Positions 1 through 12,793 of a DNA stretch of 64,000 nucleotides are shown here, piece after piece. Source of the DNA: Zygnema circumcarinatum. Its lineage: Eukaryota > Streptophyta > Zygnematophyceae > Zygnematales > Zygnemataceae. The notes under the pieces are model-generated. The model was not told the DNA's origin. It made no database searches and was given only the letters and a program-made list of their open reading frames with translations. The position numbers and the translations under genes were made by a program. Location of the stretch: contig CM074805.1 of assembly GCA_037447605.1 (NCBI GenBank), forward strand, positions 689,606 through 753,605, read 5' to 3'. Every line of letters starts with the position of its first letter. Within the stretch, counting starts at the first letter, position 1.

Positions 1-1350
1 AAGGGATTCTCCAAGAGCGTTGAAGAATGTCTGCCCATCTACATCTCGAGCCAGCACAATCTGGATGCTCTTTTCCACAGGAGCTGCATACAAACCAAGA
101 GCCAAAGTTCAGCACACCAGTAACCATCCTGCAGAATGCTCACTCTCGTGCATCGTAGCGCAGGAGACAAATGTAACGTGCCACTACTGACTATCCTGCA
201 ACTATTTCCTTCAATAGTTAATAAATTTCTCGCCCCGCCTTATCTCTGAACACATCATCTTAGAATCCACGGAAGTTTAGTCCATGCAATACTTCCTACA
301 AGGACTTAGAAACTGGGAGTAGTCCTACAAGTTTTTCGTTGCTAGCTTTACTCTCCACAGAAATCGGGTATAAAGAAAGGACCAATGATTCCCATTCACC
401 ATTCACGTATGATGTAACACCATAAATCTATGTTCGTGTGTACTTGACTGACAAAACACTGAAACGTGCACGTACCTTCGGCCAAGGCCTTAAAGAAAGC
501 CTGATCTCCAGACAAGTCCTTCCCCTTAAACTCAGCCAGCAACCCCGCGAATGCTGAATCGATGTAGAATGCGACAGCGTATACTTTCACATTAACTACT
601 AAAATCTTCTTCTCCCGAACTCCTGCAAGTTAGAAGCAGCTCCGGAGTGTAAAAACAAAAAAAAACATCAAATGAACCAGGGTTTGGCCCACTGAAGTTG
701 TAAGTTTACGGAAAAAAAAATTACATTCTATGTCGATAGGCGTGGAGCGAATTCAAGTACCTGCTCCCAAAAGAGTTAATTCTTTAGATCCGCCTGGCGC
801 AGTTAGGCTTGATGCGAACTTGATATTGGTCGCAGGTTCAGTCACCACTGTTCCGACTGCACATCAGCAAAAGCTTATCCACAGTGCTTGTAAGAACTGC
901 ATGTCTAAGACAGTCCAAACAAGATCGAAAAAAAAATTATAACTTGCAAGCATAGTCGTTTTATCCTCCTCTTTGTCAGAGGTCTGAACATCAAAATTTC
1001 AGAATGATATGCCTGTTCAGTAGACAATGCTAAGCTTGTATATAGGAAATCTTGTCCAGTAATGTGAAATGCTGCGAAATTAACCATGCCAGAAAGTGAA
1101 AGTAGTGCTGCTCATTACCGGCAGCCTTAGTAACCAAAGCTGAGGCTCCAGCTTTGCAGAATGCGCTCCTCTCCTGGAACCGCAGTCCCTCCACACTCTC
1201 AACAAATGCAGAGTGCAACTTCTGCTTGCAGCCCCTTCTCCTGCCCAATCCCTCCACCTGTCGAGCTCTCACGACACCCTTTCCGGCCTCGACAGCTGAA
1301 CGCAATGCCGTCAGCTGCACGCTCACTGCCTGCAAGCTTGCCGCAGCCAT
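1..1350 (-). CDS. Chalcone-isomerase-fold fatty-acid-binding protein (FAP/CHI-like), plastid; 3' end beyond window
   Basis: Four exons are visible on the minus strand: 1350-1119, 856-761, 622-476 and 83 to beyond base 1, with phase-consistent GT-AG introns. The first exon starts MAAASLQAVSVQLTALRS and is Ala/Ser/Arg-rich, as expected of a plastid transit peptide. The next exons read TEPATNIKF, LTLLGAGVREKK, VKVYAVAFY, FKGKDLSGDQAFFKALAEA and IVLARDVDGQTFFNAL. These are conserved strands of the chalcone-isomerase fold, in the variant typical of plant fatty-acid-binding proteins (FAP1/FAP3) rather than bona fide CHI. Family knowledge: FAPs bind fatty acids in the chloroplast stroma and affect lipid content. 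The last roughly 40% of the domain lies beyond the left edge, so the residues that separate FAP from true CHI cannot all be checked. A flavonoid-pathway CHI-like protein is the alternative, but the transit peptide and the VREKK/VYAVAFY strands favour FAP. Confidence 0.88.
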
Positions 1351-2518
1351 GACTCTCCCCCTCTCTCCGTCCTTCTCCCTCCCTCCCCCTCTCTCTCTCT
1401 CCCTCTCTCTTCCACTACCTCCCTCTCTCCACTAATGCAAATTCTCTCTCAATCTCTCTCTCTTCCTCCTAATCCGCCTGTTCCCTGCAACTGCTTAATA
1501 GTGGTTGCTGTGGAGAGGAGGAGAGGGAGGCGGAGAGAGCCATGGCGGAAGGCTGAGAGAGCGGGCTCGAGATATCGAGCTCTCCCATTGGTCGGGAGCG
1601 GGAGACGAGCACAGCGCGCGACACTTGGCGTCGCGCGGGACCAGCCACTTGGCATGGCGGGCAACTCAAGAAGCTTAAAAACCAATGAAATCGTGCCACG
1701 TAAGCTGGTAAGGTTGGAGGCTCAATGAAGAACTTTTGCGGGAGAGAGCGGGCTGCCCGAAAAGGAAGTCTGTCCATGACCATCAACAACGACATCGCCA
1801 TGTGCGTTCACACTGTCACAATTTTAATCTCAGTTTTGGCTTCAGTTTTGAGAGCTTAACACCTTGGGATGGCCATTTTTTCACTCTGAAAGTTCAGAAA
1901 ATAAAATATTATCGCAGGTTAACTTTCACACCAAAAATCAAAAAGAAAAATGATAAGAGAGGAGAGCCCAAAGCACAGGTATTGGGGCCTTAATCTAACG
2001 CCTTAAACCTTCCCTTCCCTTCCTTTCAATATGAGTACCACTTACAAGAGGGCAACTGAACCCTAATTCTTTAAAAGGTATGACCAGGGAGGGGCCCCTC
2101 CTCCTACTCGCAGCTGAAACCTGCAAGGGGACCCTCTTTCTGGAGCTCTTCCTAAGGCCAATTGGTGCAACTTTTCTCTATGTATGCAGACCATGGAGGA
2201 AGCTCCCACTACTGTAAACCGTGCACATGTACATACATGGCAGCATATGTGGCATGGCGTATGTGCATATACATACGCCAGACCATCAAATGAAGTCGCC
2301 AGACCATCAAATGAAGTCCAAAGCACTGTCAGGCAGGAGGGCCATAGACAGAGGGGGGCGGGGGGGGAAGGGGCAGTGTTCAAGCTGTACAAGCTTCAAC
2401 TTTTGTCATACAATCAAAAGAAAAAATGGAGGAAAGGAAGCTATGGGTCCTCTACTCTCGCGTCTTCTCCCTATAAGCCCGCCCCCAAGAGAGCCCAGGG
2501 GCAATTTTTTCAGCCCAT
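1351..2518. other. Intergenic; promoter side of the CHI-fold gene
   Basis: This holds a CT-rich low-complexity tract (about 1351-1475) immediately upstream of the start codon at 1350, which may be 5'UTR or core promoter. Further out is a short direct repeat, CAGACCATCAAATGAAGTC, in tandem at about 2280-2318. No convincing coding exon or RNA gene was seen. Confidence 0.5.
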
Positions 2519-4122
2519 TCAAACTTCAAGGTGACTTATTGAGTCTTCCGGCGGCGAGCTGGCTGCTTGTCGAAGGTGATCCTGAATAGCCAGTATACCT
2601 GCAGACAAGAAGGCCAACAAGAACGACTTAGTACAAGTTTAAAGGTTTCACAAATTCAAGGGAAGTGTGAGGATGAGGCATTGGCGCCGTCGTCACCTTC
2701 GGTAAAAAAATGGCAAGGCAGGGGGTGTGAGGGGTGTGACACACCCCGCCCTACTATCAGGCTTCCTTTTTCATCAGATATCACTTACAACTCCACACAA
2801 CTAGTCTGCAACCAGTCCTCCATTGTCACAAAGAATCGCCATCTTTTGGATATGTGAGCATATATGATATGATATATGATATATGTGCACCACCAGCATC
2901 GTCCTATGAATCGATGGACAGACACTGCTATCAAACGTTATGCCAGGAACACTGTTACAGGAAACATCTCTAAATATAGAGGACCTGCCTGCCTTGAGTC
3001 CTGTTCAGTATCATCAGACACGCTCCTGACTAGATGCCAGCTATCACAGGAAAAAATAGGTCGGCCCACTCGAGCGCATTGTTCTATGAAGTTCAAGCAA
3101 TTCATTAAGCAAATGTCCTAGAGATAAGCAGTGTCTTCCCACCATGAGGACTTAAAAATAGCTAATGCAATACGGTAAAGTCTAAATTATGTGAAACACA
3201 TTGCCGTCCTTCAGCATTGCCGAAGACAGCAACTCACATCTGTCACCGAAAATCCACCTTCCGAAACACGGGGAGAAGCATCTCGATCAACTGTCATCTC
3301 GATGTCCCAACTCATCGTCACAATTCTAACAAATAACGGTAATCATGAAACAAAAAGGGGGCGATGGCCATATTGTGTGCATAAATTTCACTTGGAAAGG
3401 TTTAGCGAAATCTTGACGATGCAATCAAGTCATGGCTTGCGTAGAATTGGAGAAAATGTGAGAAGGAAACACCATCCTCTATGCGCCATTCAAATCTACA
3501 ACATTGCCGATACGAACGAAACGAAATGAAAAACTGCTCCTCTTAATCAACTTTTACGAAATGCTAAGCGCCGGCGAAGAGTGTGCCACTCCCCAATTAC
3601 AAGTGTCAAAATCTTGTTCCTAAATTACCCCAGCCATGTGGAACAATAAGAATAAACAAGAGAAAGATTCACTGACTTGACTCAAACGGGGCGCTTCATA
3701 TTCTTCGCTGTAAGAAGGACGGGTTTAAGACGCTTTTCCTCCGCAAGAAAAGGTTAAAAACAAACGCTAGAAACGTTGGAATGACAAATGACATATACAA
3801 TTTGCGCTTCGGCACTTTCAAAACCTCATTAATCATGAGGTCCAGGAGATGGATTCAAGAACAAAAAACACCAAATGTATGAATGCAAAACAATAAGGAA
3901 ACCCTAATAGTTGCATCTCATTCCTCATCGAGAAACGGCATTCAAGCATAATTCAATTCTGAGCTTCCAGTTCCAGAATCTAATCCAGTCCTTAGATTCG
4001 CAAAAAGCCTTACCAATGCGAGGAGGTGGCTGACAACGAGAACAATAACAATGGGACTCAGCCATGTCGGGAGCGTAGTTGTATTCGGATCCTCTACCTG
4101 TCGCATCCTTCCTAAATCCCAA
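2519..4122 (-). CDS. Weak two-exon small-protein candidate, unrecognised
   Basis: A possible first exon at 4122-4014 encodes MGFRKDATGRGSEYNYAPD followed by a Cys-rich stretch (CYCSRCQPPPRIG) and ends at a good donor (G|GTAAGG). A possible last exon begins after CTGCAG at 2598. In the phase set by exon 1 it reads GILAIQDHLRQAASSPPED and stops at 2519-2521, giving about 62 residues. A different phase of the same last exon is also open (VYWLFRITFDKQ..., stop at 2536-2538), so the frame is not settled. I do not recognise either product. The implied intron is about 1.4 kb, longer than most here, and intermediate exons may have been missed. Confidence 0.25.
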
Positions 4123-5343
4123 TGCTTAATGGCTCACTCGCCTCTCTGATTGAACTGCGGCCTTCAAATGCCTACGAAGGCGAGCGGGGAGAAAGATATG
4201 TGTATATGTAGCGGGATAAAGCAGCAGGTTAGTTAAAAAACGGAAGAAAATTGTCCAAAGCTTCCCAGCCTGCTCCCTGTCCCAGAGGGAGGTAGAGTGT
4301 AAGCGAGGGATGGAAAGAAACTAAGCAGAGATTGCAGGATCATGACTCTTCAGAAGCCGCTGCTCCTCGGCATCACATGCAGCCCTGGTCCCCTCATTCT
4401 CCCGAGCAGGCGGAGCCATGGCTGGCAGACCCACGACCTGCACTGTCCTGCACTCCTCCGATGCTTCTGGAAGACGCTTCGAAACCCTAATTTCGTCCCT
4501 CCCCTCCTTCACCTTCGCCTTCGGCAGAACCGATGGGCGGATCCACATTTTGTACGGCTGCGCAGTTCAACTGTTGAACTGCGCACGTTGGAAAAAGTTC
4601 AACTTTGAACTCCATAGTGAAACCATGAATTGTGATTGCTCTCTATTCATGGTTTGTGTAATGCCCTCCTTGTTCTCTTAGATCAGATGTGACTTTTTGC
4701 CGCATATTTTTTCTGGTGATTTCTGGTCTATAAAATGCTGTCCTTCCTCTTTCGTATCAAAGTTTTTTTAGTTTCCATACGGGCTCGTGAGGTCAAGCTG
4801 GTATTCAAGAGGATCTCAATGTGATGAGCTCTCTATATTCATCGATTCTTTGCCATTGTGGGCCTCATTCTGTTAAACCATAATGACTGAAAGAGAAAGG
4901 ACAGGGGTAACCACAGACCATCAGACGAGGTGGGGAGAGAGGGGGAGAGGGGGAGAGGGGGAGAGGGGGAGAGGGGGAGAGGGAAAGGGCCTCTCAGAAG
5001 GGCTCTGGCAGGTCCAGCTTGTTCACGAAGGGGCACATATATGAAACACTTTGCCTGGAAAAAAAATAACAGATACTCTGGTACATTTACTCTAAGACTA
5101 CAAAGATCGCACAGTCTGAGGACAGCCCCGTTGACCTTCTTCAACTAAGCACATATATGTGCGTTGCTACAACTTATTCACAGGGAAAGATAAATTAGAT
5201 ACACCTTTCCCTGCAAGAAAAGAATTGGAGCTCCCCCCATTTCCTGCTCCCATAATGAATGTTTACAAGTACGACCCTTTGAAACCGCGCGCCATTCCCC
5301 ATGCTGCCGATTGGATTCTCTATACAGATCCGTATTTTGCAGC
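4123..5343. other. Intergenic spacer between weak candidate and ABC1K gene
   Basis: Besides the hairpin cluster, this holds a GA-rich microsatellite of about 8-bp GAGAGGGG units at 4929-4984. A 75-codon minus-strand open frame (4321-4548) has no family resemblance. Sequence beyond the ABC1K stop (below 5344) is that gene's 3' region. Confidence 0.5.
4559..4655. repeat. Three consecutive inverted repeats (hairpin cluster)
   Basis: Three perfect inverted repeats lie head to tail in the spacer. The first, 4559-4585, has 12-bp arms (TGCGCAGTTCAA and its complement) around CTG. The second, 4596-4611, has 7-bp arms AGTTCAA/TTGAACT around CT. The third, 4620-4655, has arms AAACCATGAAT at 4620-4630 and ATTCATGGTTT at 4645-4655. 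The first two share the AGTTCAA core. No ORF explains them. Confidence 0.8.
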
Positions 5344-8300
5344 TTAAAGCATTTTCTCAAACTTGTCTAGTCTCTGAATGCGCTTCATCTGCGTGAAAAC
5401 GTATCCCGCCATGACACCTGCACCCGACAATGGAAAGATGAGACGCAAAGGTTGGGCCAACTCCCTCTCTTTCTTTTACTATGAGGGATTCCATCTCTCA
5501 AAAGGCACGAGTTGAATCAACTAGGAGGAACTTAAGACTGTACGATCGGAGCTCCTGTCTCTCTCCTCTCCCTCCTCTCCTCCTCCTCCCTCCATGTCCA
5601 TCTTCCATCTCCCTACCGCTTCCCATCCTAACATCCTCTCCCTTCCTCAATTTCTCGCTTATCTTTCCATCTCTCGCTCTCTCCCTCACCTCCCCTCCTT
5701 CCCCCCCGCCTCCTCTACCCAACCTGCCCCTGGTTGCCACGAACATAAGGCCATAGAACGCGGGAGAGAAGTCGAGAGAGGGAGAGAGTGCGACAAGAGC
5801 AGGACGGAGAAAGTGACGTCGAGGGTGGAAGGGAGGGAGAGAGGGAAGGAGAGGCCTATCTCACCTGCCAAAACAAAAGCAGAAGTGGCCGGCCCCATGA
5901 CTCCTTGTCCCGAAAGCGTTACTCCAATGTTAAGCAAAGTCGCTGCAACAACCGTATTCATCGTTGCAACTTGAAGGATTCCCGCTCGCCGAGCTGACCT
6001 TTCAGCCTGAGCCAAACTCCACACAGAAACTAAGAGTCCGTTTGAAACACAATGCAATTTCTATCGCACACATTCAATTCGAATGAAGAAATGAAGACAT
6101 TTAACCAATCAAGAACCCCATTTCGTGTTTACAGGAGGTATTCTTTAGCTTCTTATCAGGGCTCGTAAAATATTGAAGAAACGAAAAGAAAGGCGAGTCC
6201 TGCATATGCACAAAACCTTTCATTGTCGGCTTCAGGGTTTGAAGTGAAGGGCTCTATCTGACCTCCAATACACGGACCCGTAACTTCAAGTCTCCGGCCT
6301 CAAGCTGGCGGATGACGTCATCCATTCGCTGCACTCTCGTCGGCATCGCTACCGTCGCGTCACGCACCTGCGTCCTTACACCCCATTTATTAGATCGAAT
6401 TAAGCAAAAAAATAGGGCTATGCAAAGAATAGGGGCACGCGTCGCGATCAGTGGAGAGTATGGCAGACTTAGTTTGTAGCCGGATTACAATAATCATGGT
6501 GGCATTTCTTTTTAAGTTCAGGAGATTTCCCCTTGCGCTCTCTCCATCTCACTCTCTCTCTCTCTCCCTCTCCCTCTCCCTCTCCCTCTCCCTCTCCCCC
6601 TCCCTCTCCCNNNNNNNNNNCCCTCTCCCTCTCCCTCTCCCTCTCCCTCTCCCTCTCCCTCCCTCTCCCTGGTTCCTCCTTACTTCTTCTGCCTGCTTCT
6701 GCAAGCGCTGGACAACATAGTCTTGTCCTCTTTGCGCATCGCGAACATCCAGCAGCTCCTGAAATAGAAATTGGGCAAAAAGTTATAATGGGAAAAGTGA
6801 AGCAATGAGTAGACTTCTACAAGAAGAAGTCGAAAGAGTCAGACTGCCAAAAAACACCCTGTAACAACAGATTCAATGAGAAGGAGAAGGAGAGGGGAGG
6901 AGAAGGAGGAGGAAAGAGGATGAGGAGGAGAGAGGATGAGGAGGAGAAGGACTTCGTTGCAAGAGAGAAAAATGGGCTGTTTGGTGACAACCACTCGTTC
7001 AACCTCGTCGTTCTCAATGAAGAGTTGACTTTACGAAGTAAGTGACTTTATGATCCGAGACACCACCATACCTGTGCATAAGGAGAGGCGATTCTGGGGA
7101 AGGAGAAGTCGGGATCCAACACCTTGCCGACACCTGGCAATGCATCATAGGCTCTCTCAGAAGGAGAATGAGATCAACAAAGCAAAAAAAATTGGAAAAG
7201 GGTTGAGAAGAGACTCAGAAAAAGTTGCCTCGAGTACTGGTGAAGCTTGAGAAGAGCCTTTTTTTCTTGGAGCATCTATCACGATAGTATATTCCTCCTT
7301 TTGCATGTGTGTTTCGGCGGAGAGAGACGCCGAGAAGCAAGCCAGAGGGAGAGGGCGCGGGAGAGTGGGAGAGAGGCAAGAGAGAGTGGAGGAAGGGAAA
7401 GGTGAGAGAGTCCCTACCTTCCAAAGTCGTAAAGGCTCGCAGAACAAAGGTGAAGGTTGCAGGAAAACGGAACGGCTGGTCCACAGCGATAGAAAACAAA
7501 TCCTGTGTGTGGAAAAACAAAATCTCATAAAATGTTCAGATTCACACATAAAATAGTTCAGCTACTTCACTTCAATCACAGTAACTACACCCACAACCGT
7601 GTGAGCATTTCCATTACAAAAGCTGAAACTGATGAAGGTGAATGTGACAAAGACAAAGACATAACCCTAAAGCACCTACAAAAAGCCCAAAAAAAACCTT
7701 AAGAATCCACCAATCCATCGATCGGTTTAACAATGGAAACTCACCTCTCCAATAGCTGAAATTGTTGTTTTCTGGTCAGCTTGGGGTCCGGTTAAATTAT
7801 TGAGAAAATATTGGATGGGGCGACGGACCTACACAAACACCAAAACAGAACCAAACCAAAACAACAAAAATTAAACGTTTTCTCCAATGCCCTTTTGTCA
7901 TCATGCTCAGTTTTTCCATGTAGGGCTAGTTGTCACGTCACAGTTCGGATATAGGGGATATAAGGCTATAGGGGCACAGAGGTGCTGTGATGCAGAACAG
8001 AAGTAATAACAGAACGAGCAACACATAGAAAGGAGAAGCTGAAGGCGGCCGGTAGGCGAGAATGAAAGAGAGTGGTAAGTAAGCATGCGGAGGAAAGGAG
8101 AGAAACGAGAGAGAGAAAGGGAGGGAGAAAGCGGACAAGGGAGAGAGAGAAAGTTACGCACTGAATTCATGTCGCCAGTGGGTACGAGTGCTCCAAGATC
8201 AACCAACGAGTCGATCACCTAAAGAATCAAACAAGATATAGAAATAACAAGATATAGAAAGAAAATAACAAGAAAAACAAAGACATAGAAGCACAATATG

Positions 8301-11300
8301 CGAATGAATGGCCAAAAGAAAGCGGAGCAAGAGGAAAATTCGGAGCATGAAAAGTTTTCAGATAGTGAGGTGGGCATTCCGATGCGGACCTTCTTCGAAT
8401 CCTTCTCGTAGACAGCATAGAACATCTCCAAAAGTTTGTCCTTAGTGAACGATTTGATTTCCCCCATCATTCCGAAGTCGTAGTAAATGATCGAATTGTC
8501 GCGATCCACCGCCAGATTTCCGGGGTGCGGATCCGCATGAAAAAATCCAGTCTTCAAAATCTGAAAAATACTCCAAAACAATCGAAAACCGAGTTCAGTT
8601 CAAATTTCCACCCTGAAATTTCAACAATCTTATTCTTCTAGAAAACAGACTTCCCTCTCAGAGAACCTCAACATGGTTTTTATAACATGCTAATGAAGTC
8701 CTTCCAGCGATTTTTTGTATTTGAAGAAGAAGCAGGTCAGACCTGGATAAGGTACGCCTCGATCGCATGCTGTGCCACCAAAGCTCGGTTTAAGCCCAAA
8801 CTGTCAAGATTCTCCACATCGCTAATTTTCACTCCTGCTCCAACAACCGGCAACAATACCACAGAATTAGAGTCTCCAATGTGACGAGGGAGACTGGAGA
8901 GTTGGGGACATGGATGGCTGGGGGAGAGAAAGGAGGACATTTGGTAGCTTCTGACGGAAACATGAAATATAATTACCCAATCTAGAAAAAAATCGGGACA
9001 AAGCCACCTAAAGCTGAAGCTCAGGAGGAAAACAAGCAGAAATCAACAGATATTCAAGTAAGTTACACACTCTTCTTTCTCACACTCAAGTCAATTGAGT
9101 TTTTCCTCTCCATCCTTCTCTCTCCCTCTCATCCTCTCACTCGCTTTCTGTTCTTCCTATCGTCTTCTCTTTTCGGTCTCTCTTTCTCTCCCTCTCACTC
9201 CCTCTCCCTCAATTCTCTCCTTCTCTCTCTCACAATCCAACCGATGCATTCAGGCCTCGGACACTGTCGTTTGAGTTCTTCTAGAAGTTTACCCAAATCA
9301 AAGAAGCAGCCATCAACATGGGAGGGGGAGGGGAGGGGAAGGGAGGAGGGGGGGAAGGGGGGAGGGGGAGTTCTCCCCTCTCCCTCCCCCTTCCTACCCT
9401 CCCGAATGCGCATACAATGCCATGGTTGAAGACTGACAAAAAAGAGATTTTTGAAGCAGCACTGTGTTCACCCAATAAACCAAATAGCCTACACTGCATC
9501 TGCCCTCGGGAAAAGGCAAATTAAACAAAATGATCAAAAACACACCTGGACAGTATTCCATAGTCAGCACTCGGCGAGAGGTGTAGTCCCAGTACACTTT
9601 CGGAACTCGAACCCACGGATACTTCCGGAAATCCATCCGAAACCGATCCGAATTCCGGCCTTCATTGATATAGTCAATTTCCTGATAAAGAACACTGCAC
9701 AGATGACAAGGAGAGGCAAAACAATTAACTGCTCTACTCCAAAAATACAGAAGGAGGGTCCTTTTGCGATCACAACGATACGTGAGATCTATTGATTCTG
9801 CGTAAGGATGACTAAATTGAGTCTTTCTGCGACCAAACATTGGTCACGAAGTGAATCGTTCAATTCCAGAGAACTTCTGCTGTCTTCAGATAACCATATG
9901 ACTAACTAGTTAGTCTATGTGACTAACTTTACGAAAATTCCGTCGACTTACGTTGCACATTCTTCATATATGCCGTTCCAATCACGAGTTGGCCCCCCCA
10001 GTGTTTCACTCTTTTGGAAGTAATCGGCAATGATCTTCAGGTTTCCTGCTCACCATAAAGGGGATAGGACACAAGGGGGAGAGAGGTGGCGAAGGAGTCG
10101 ACAACTGGGAGGGAGAGGAGGAATGGTGGAGAGGAACAGGCAGGGATGGGTAAACAAAAGGACAAACGAGAAAGAGGGAGAATTGAGAGCGAGAATGCCC
10201 ACCAACATATATCTGACTGTCATGATCAGGCGAAACAAGGCCAAATTGAATACTCACCTAAATCGATATCGAAGAGTTCCTTCAGACCGGGTCGCTGCAC
10301 CTTCACAACCACTCTCTCTCCGTTGTACAGGATTGCTCGATGTACCTGTCCCTCTCCATTTCCCCTACTTCTCAGCAACAAAATGGCGCTAGCAACGTAT
10401 AGAGTCGACTTTCTATAAACGAAGAAAAGTTCAACGAACCCAAATCTGCCTTCCCTCGTACACTTGCAGAAAAAAAACATTCGAGTTCCACAATCCGGCC
10501 GACAACCATAGAACAAAACATGCTTCAAGCCTGAAATACAACATGTGGTAAAAAGTCAAAATTCTCCCTTTACCTGGCCGAGGCTGGCAGCCGCAATAGG
10601 CTGTCGCTCAAATTCGGCAAAAATGACATCAATTGGTGCCCCCAACTCCTTCTCTATCAAAGCAATCGACTTATCCGGAGTGAACGCGGGAACGCGATCC
10701 TAAAAAGACGATAAAAATTTCAACACAACAGCAGTCAAGAGCAGTTAGAAAAGCACAGAGAACGACGATGGAGCTCGATCCAATTAGCACACACTTGACT
10801 AGTAGATAGCTCGGTTGAAAACAGCGAAAGAGAGAAGCAGAGAAAACGACATGGAAGAGTCGACAGCTACAAGGGTCGTAAGAACACACCTGCAGCTCAG
10901 CTAATTCCTCTACAAATTCTATGGGCAGAAGATCAGAGCGTGAGGAAGACAATTGGCCCAATTTGATAAAGGTGGGGCCCAACTGAAGGATTGACTCTCG
11001 CACCCATGCAGCAATTCCACGCCGTCTCTTTTTCTGTACCACTTTCCACAGGCGGGAAAGTAGAAAGTCAATACAAAGTTCCTAAAAACCACTTTTTAAA
11101 TTGATCAACTGTGTTCTTTAGGTGCAAATTCATTAAGCGTAAGGCAGACGTGGAGGACGTTGACATCTCTGAAGGCGGCATAGGCGAGTCAAGCAAGGTA
11201 AAAAATTAAAGACTACCACTGAGAGCTTAACCTTCGGTCACAAAGGACGCAAAAACAAAGTGTGAAGCAAGCTGCAGGAAATCAGAGCGCTACTGCAATT

Positions 11301-12327
11301 TCATTTATTATCATCAATTAGTATTTGCCATGTTGCTATTGCCAAACCAAAGCATTCTGTACCGTCCATGCATTTAATGGTTTATTCAACTACCAGAACG
11401 GAGCGTGCTTGAAATTATCCTACACATTTATATTGCCAACTCCAGGATCACGTATGTCCAGTTCCAGAATGACTGTGGTTTACATGTGCCTTTGCCAAAA
11501 AACAAACTATCTGACAAAGGTCTCTTATTCTCGCGTCAAAAGAAGTCTTGATCCCAATAACTAGAATGAAGTTAAAACCGAAAGAGGGGGACCCAAAATG
11601 AAAAGATTTTTACAAATCTCACCTGCCTTTCCTCTGAGAAGCCCCCGACATAGCTCCACTTAGCATCCAATAAAAACAGCCGAGCCCTCAAAAGAAGCAC
11701 GAAGCTCCATATGTCAATTGTTCTTTCTGTCTTATTGTAGTCGTCTTTCGCCCACTTAAACGCTGCATCAGAGGGCAACACCCTCAGCATCCTCTCCATT
11801 GGCTCCAACTTTGGAGGCGCCGTTAACCTTGTTGGAACCTCCTTTACATTCGGCGTTTTTGACAAACCAGAGGAGCTTTGGCCCAGCTTGCTTGCACTCA
11901 ATGGCATCGCCACAGACTTGACAAGCGCATTTCCTGCTCCGTTCACCGTTCGTTCCACAGTCATTCCAGATCGGCCATTTGCAGCCATGCCAGAGAGAGC
12001 TGAGCCATTTTTTCCATTCGAAACTGTATCAATAGCAGCGGCCCCAGCCGCTCCATTCTGTCCCCGTAGATTCTTCAGAGCAACTTCAATAGGTACAACC
12101 CGAGATGTGCTCCCGTTTCCATTCGAACCTGCTGCCGGACCCGGTCTTCCCCCCACTCCAGGAACACGAGGGGGAGAAGCTACACATGTAACCCTAAGTC
12201 TGTCATAATCCCTACCAAGATCAGCCAGCAGTTGTGTTCCCATCCCCCTGGTCGACAGAGAGGAGGCGCTCCGAGCCCGCAGCCCGTCATACAAAGGAAG
12301 CACTCCCGACTGTGTGGCGGCAGCCAT
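5344..12327 (-). CDS. Plastid ABC1 atypical kinase, ABC1K7/SIA1-like (16 exons, 750 aa)
   Basis: Exons: 12327-11623, 11033-10890, 10699-10574, 10345-10258, 10045-9952, 9694-9546, 8834-8743, 8560-8390, 8218-8162, 7828-7745, 7502-7418, 7133-7072, 6758-6684, 6367-6263, 6006-5865, 5417-5344; all introns keep phase. Residues 1 to about 180 are a Ser/Gly/Ala-rich transit and linker region. The ABC1 core shows the KxGQ motif (KLGQ, 259-262), the Ala-rich loop (AAASLG, 319-324), the VVVKVQ lysine (340), HADPHPGN (474-481) and DFG (494-496). The C-terminal helices (TRVQRMDDVI..., LRVRVLE) are typical of the ABC1K7/ABC1K8 pair. The upstream block DDYNKTERTIDIWSF and AKWSYVGGFSEE also match that clade. 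In Arabidopsis this clade associates with the chloroplast envelope and plastoglobules and affects lipid, iron and oxidative-stress homeostasis. Intron 13 holds a CT repeat with an assembly gap. ABC1K8 is the main alternative name. Confidence 0.95.
6543..6668. repeat. CT-rich microsatellite with 10-base assembly gap (N at 6611-6620)
   Basis: CTCTCC hexamers run on both sides of ten N bases, inside the ABC1K intron between exons 13 and 14. The true repeat length is unknown. The downstream exon at 6758-6684 is intact. Confidence 0.95.
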
Positions 12328-12579
12328 GGTCCGGACAGATGCAGAATATTAAGCTGCAACTATCGGTTTGAAGTTACCGTTGATGAGAGAGAGGGCGCCC
12401 AGAGGAGAGAGGAAAAACCCTGAAACATGAGCGTGGTTCCGGAGACCTTAATTTCTGTCTGAAGGGGAAATTGGGGAGGCCATCAGCACAGGTCTTGGAA
12501 GCTCAGGGGAGCCCACGTGGCTCCACCAAATGGTGCCACATGTCATCCAGTACGTGAAGGAGAGCAGCCCATGTCCAAG

Positions 12580-12706
12580 TACGGAACTGGCGTGTCGTGG
12601 CCTCCTGTGATTGGCTGCTGAACTGTACGAAGCCTTGACCTTGTACGAAACTGGCGTGTTATGTCAGACTGTGATTGGCTGCGAGACTGTACGGAGTCTT
12701 GACCTT
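12580..12706. repeat. Two-copy 63-bp tandem repeat carrying CCAAT boxes, upstream of the ABC1K gene
   Basis: Units start at 12580 (GTACGGAACTGGCGTGT) and 12643 (GTACGAAACTGGCGTGT). Each contains GTGATTGGCTGC (a CCAAT box on the opposite strand) and ends ...CTTGACCTT. It lies about 250-380 bp upstream of the ABC1K start codon, followed by short CGCCATATC/CGCCGTATC-type repeats (12730-12778). A promoter role is inference. Confidence 0.75.
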
Positions 12707-12793
12707 GCTTTCGGGCTCGAGTTGACATACCGTATCGCCATATCTCCACATCTCCATATCGCCGTATCGCCGTACCGAAGTTCTACCAGAGAA

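Noticed and set aside
4321-4548. 75-codon minus-strand open frame
   Set aside because: No domain, no splice partner and no conserved feature; chance open frame is likely.
5481-6057. Several open frames on both strands in CT/GA-rich DNA
   Set aside because: They overlap ABC1K exon 15 and its flanking intron; the real exon is 6006-5865 and the rest is low complexity.
9195-9524. Open frames in a CT/GGGA-rich stretch
   Set aside because: Intronic low-complexity sequence of the ABC1K gene.
11888-12208. 106-codon plus-strand open frame
   Set aside because: It is antisense to exon 1 of the ABC1K gene; its composition is explained by the transit/linker codons on the other strand.
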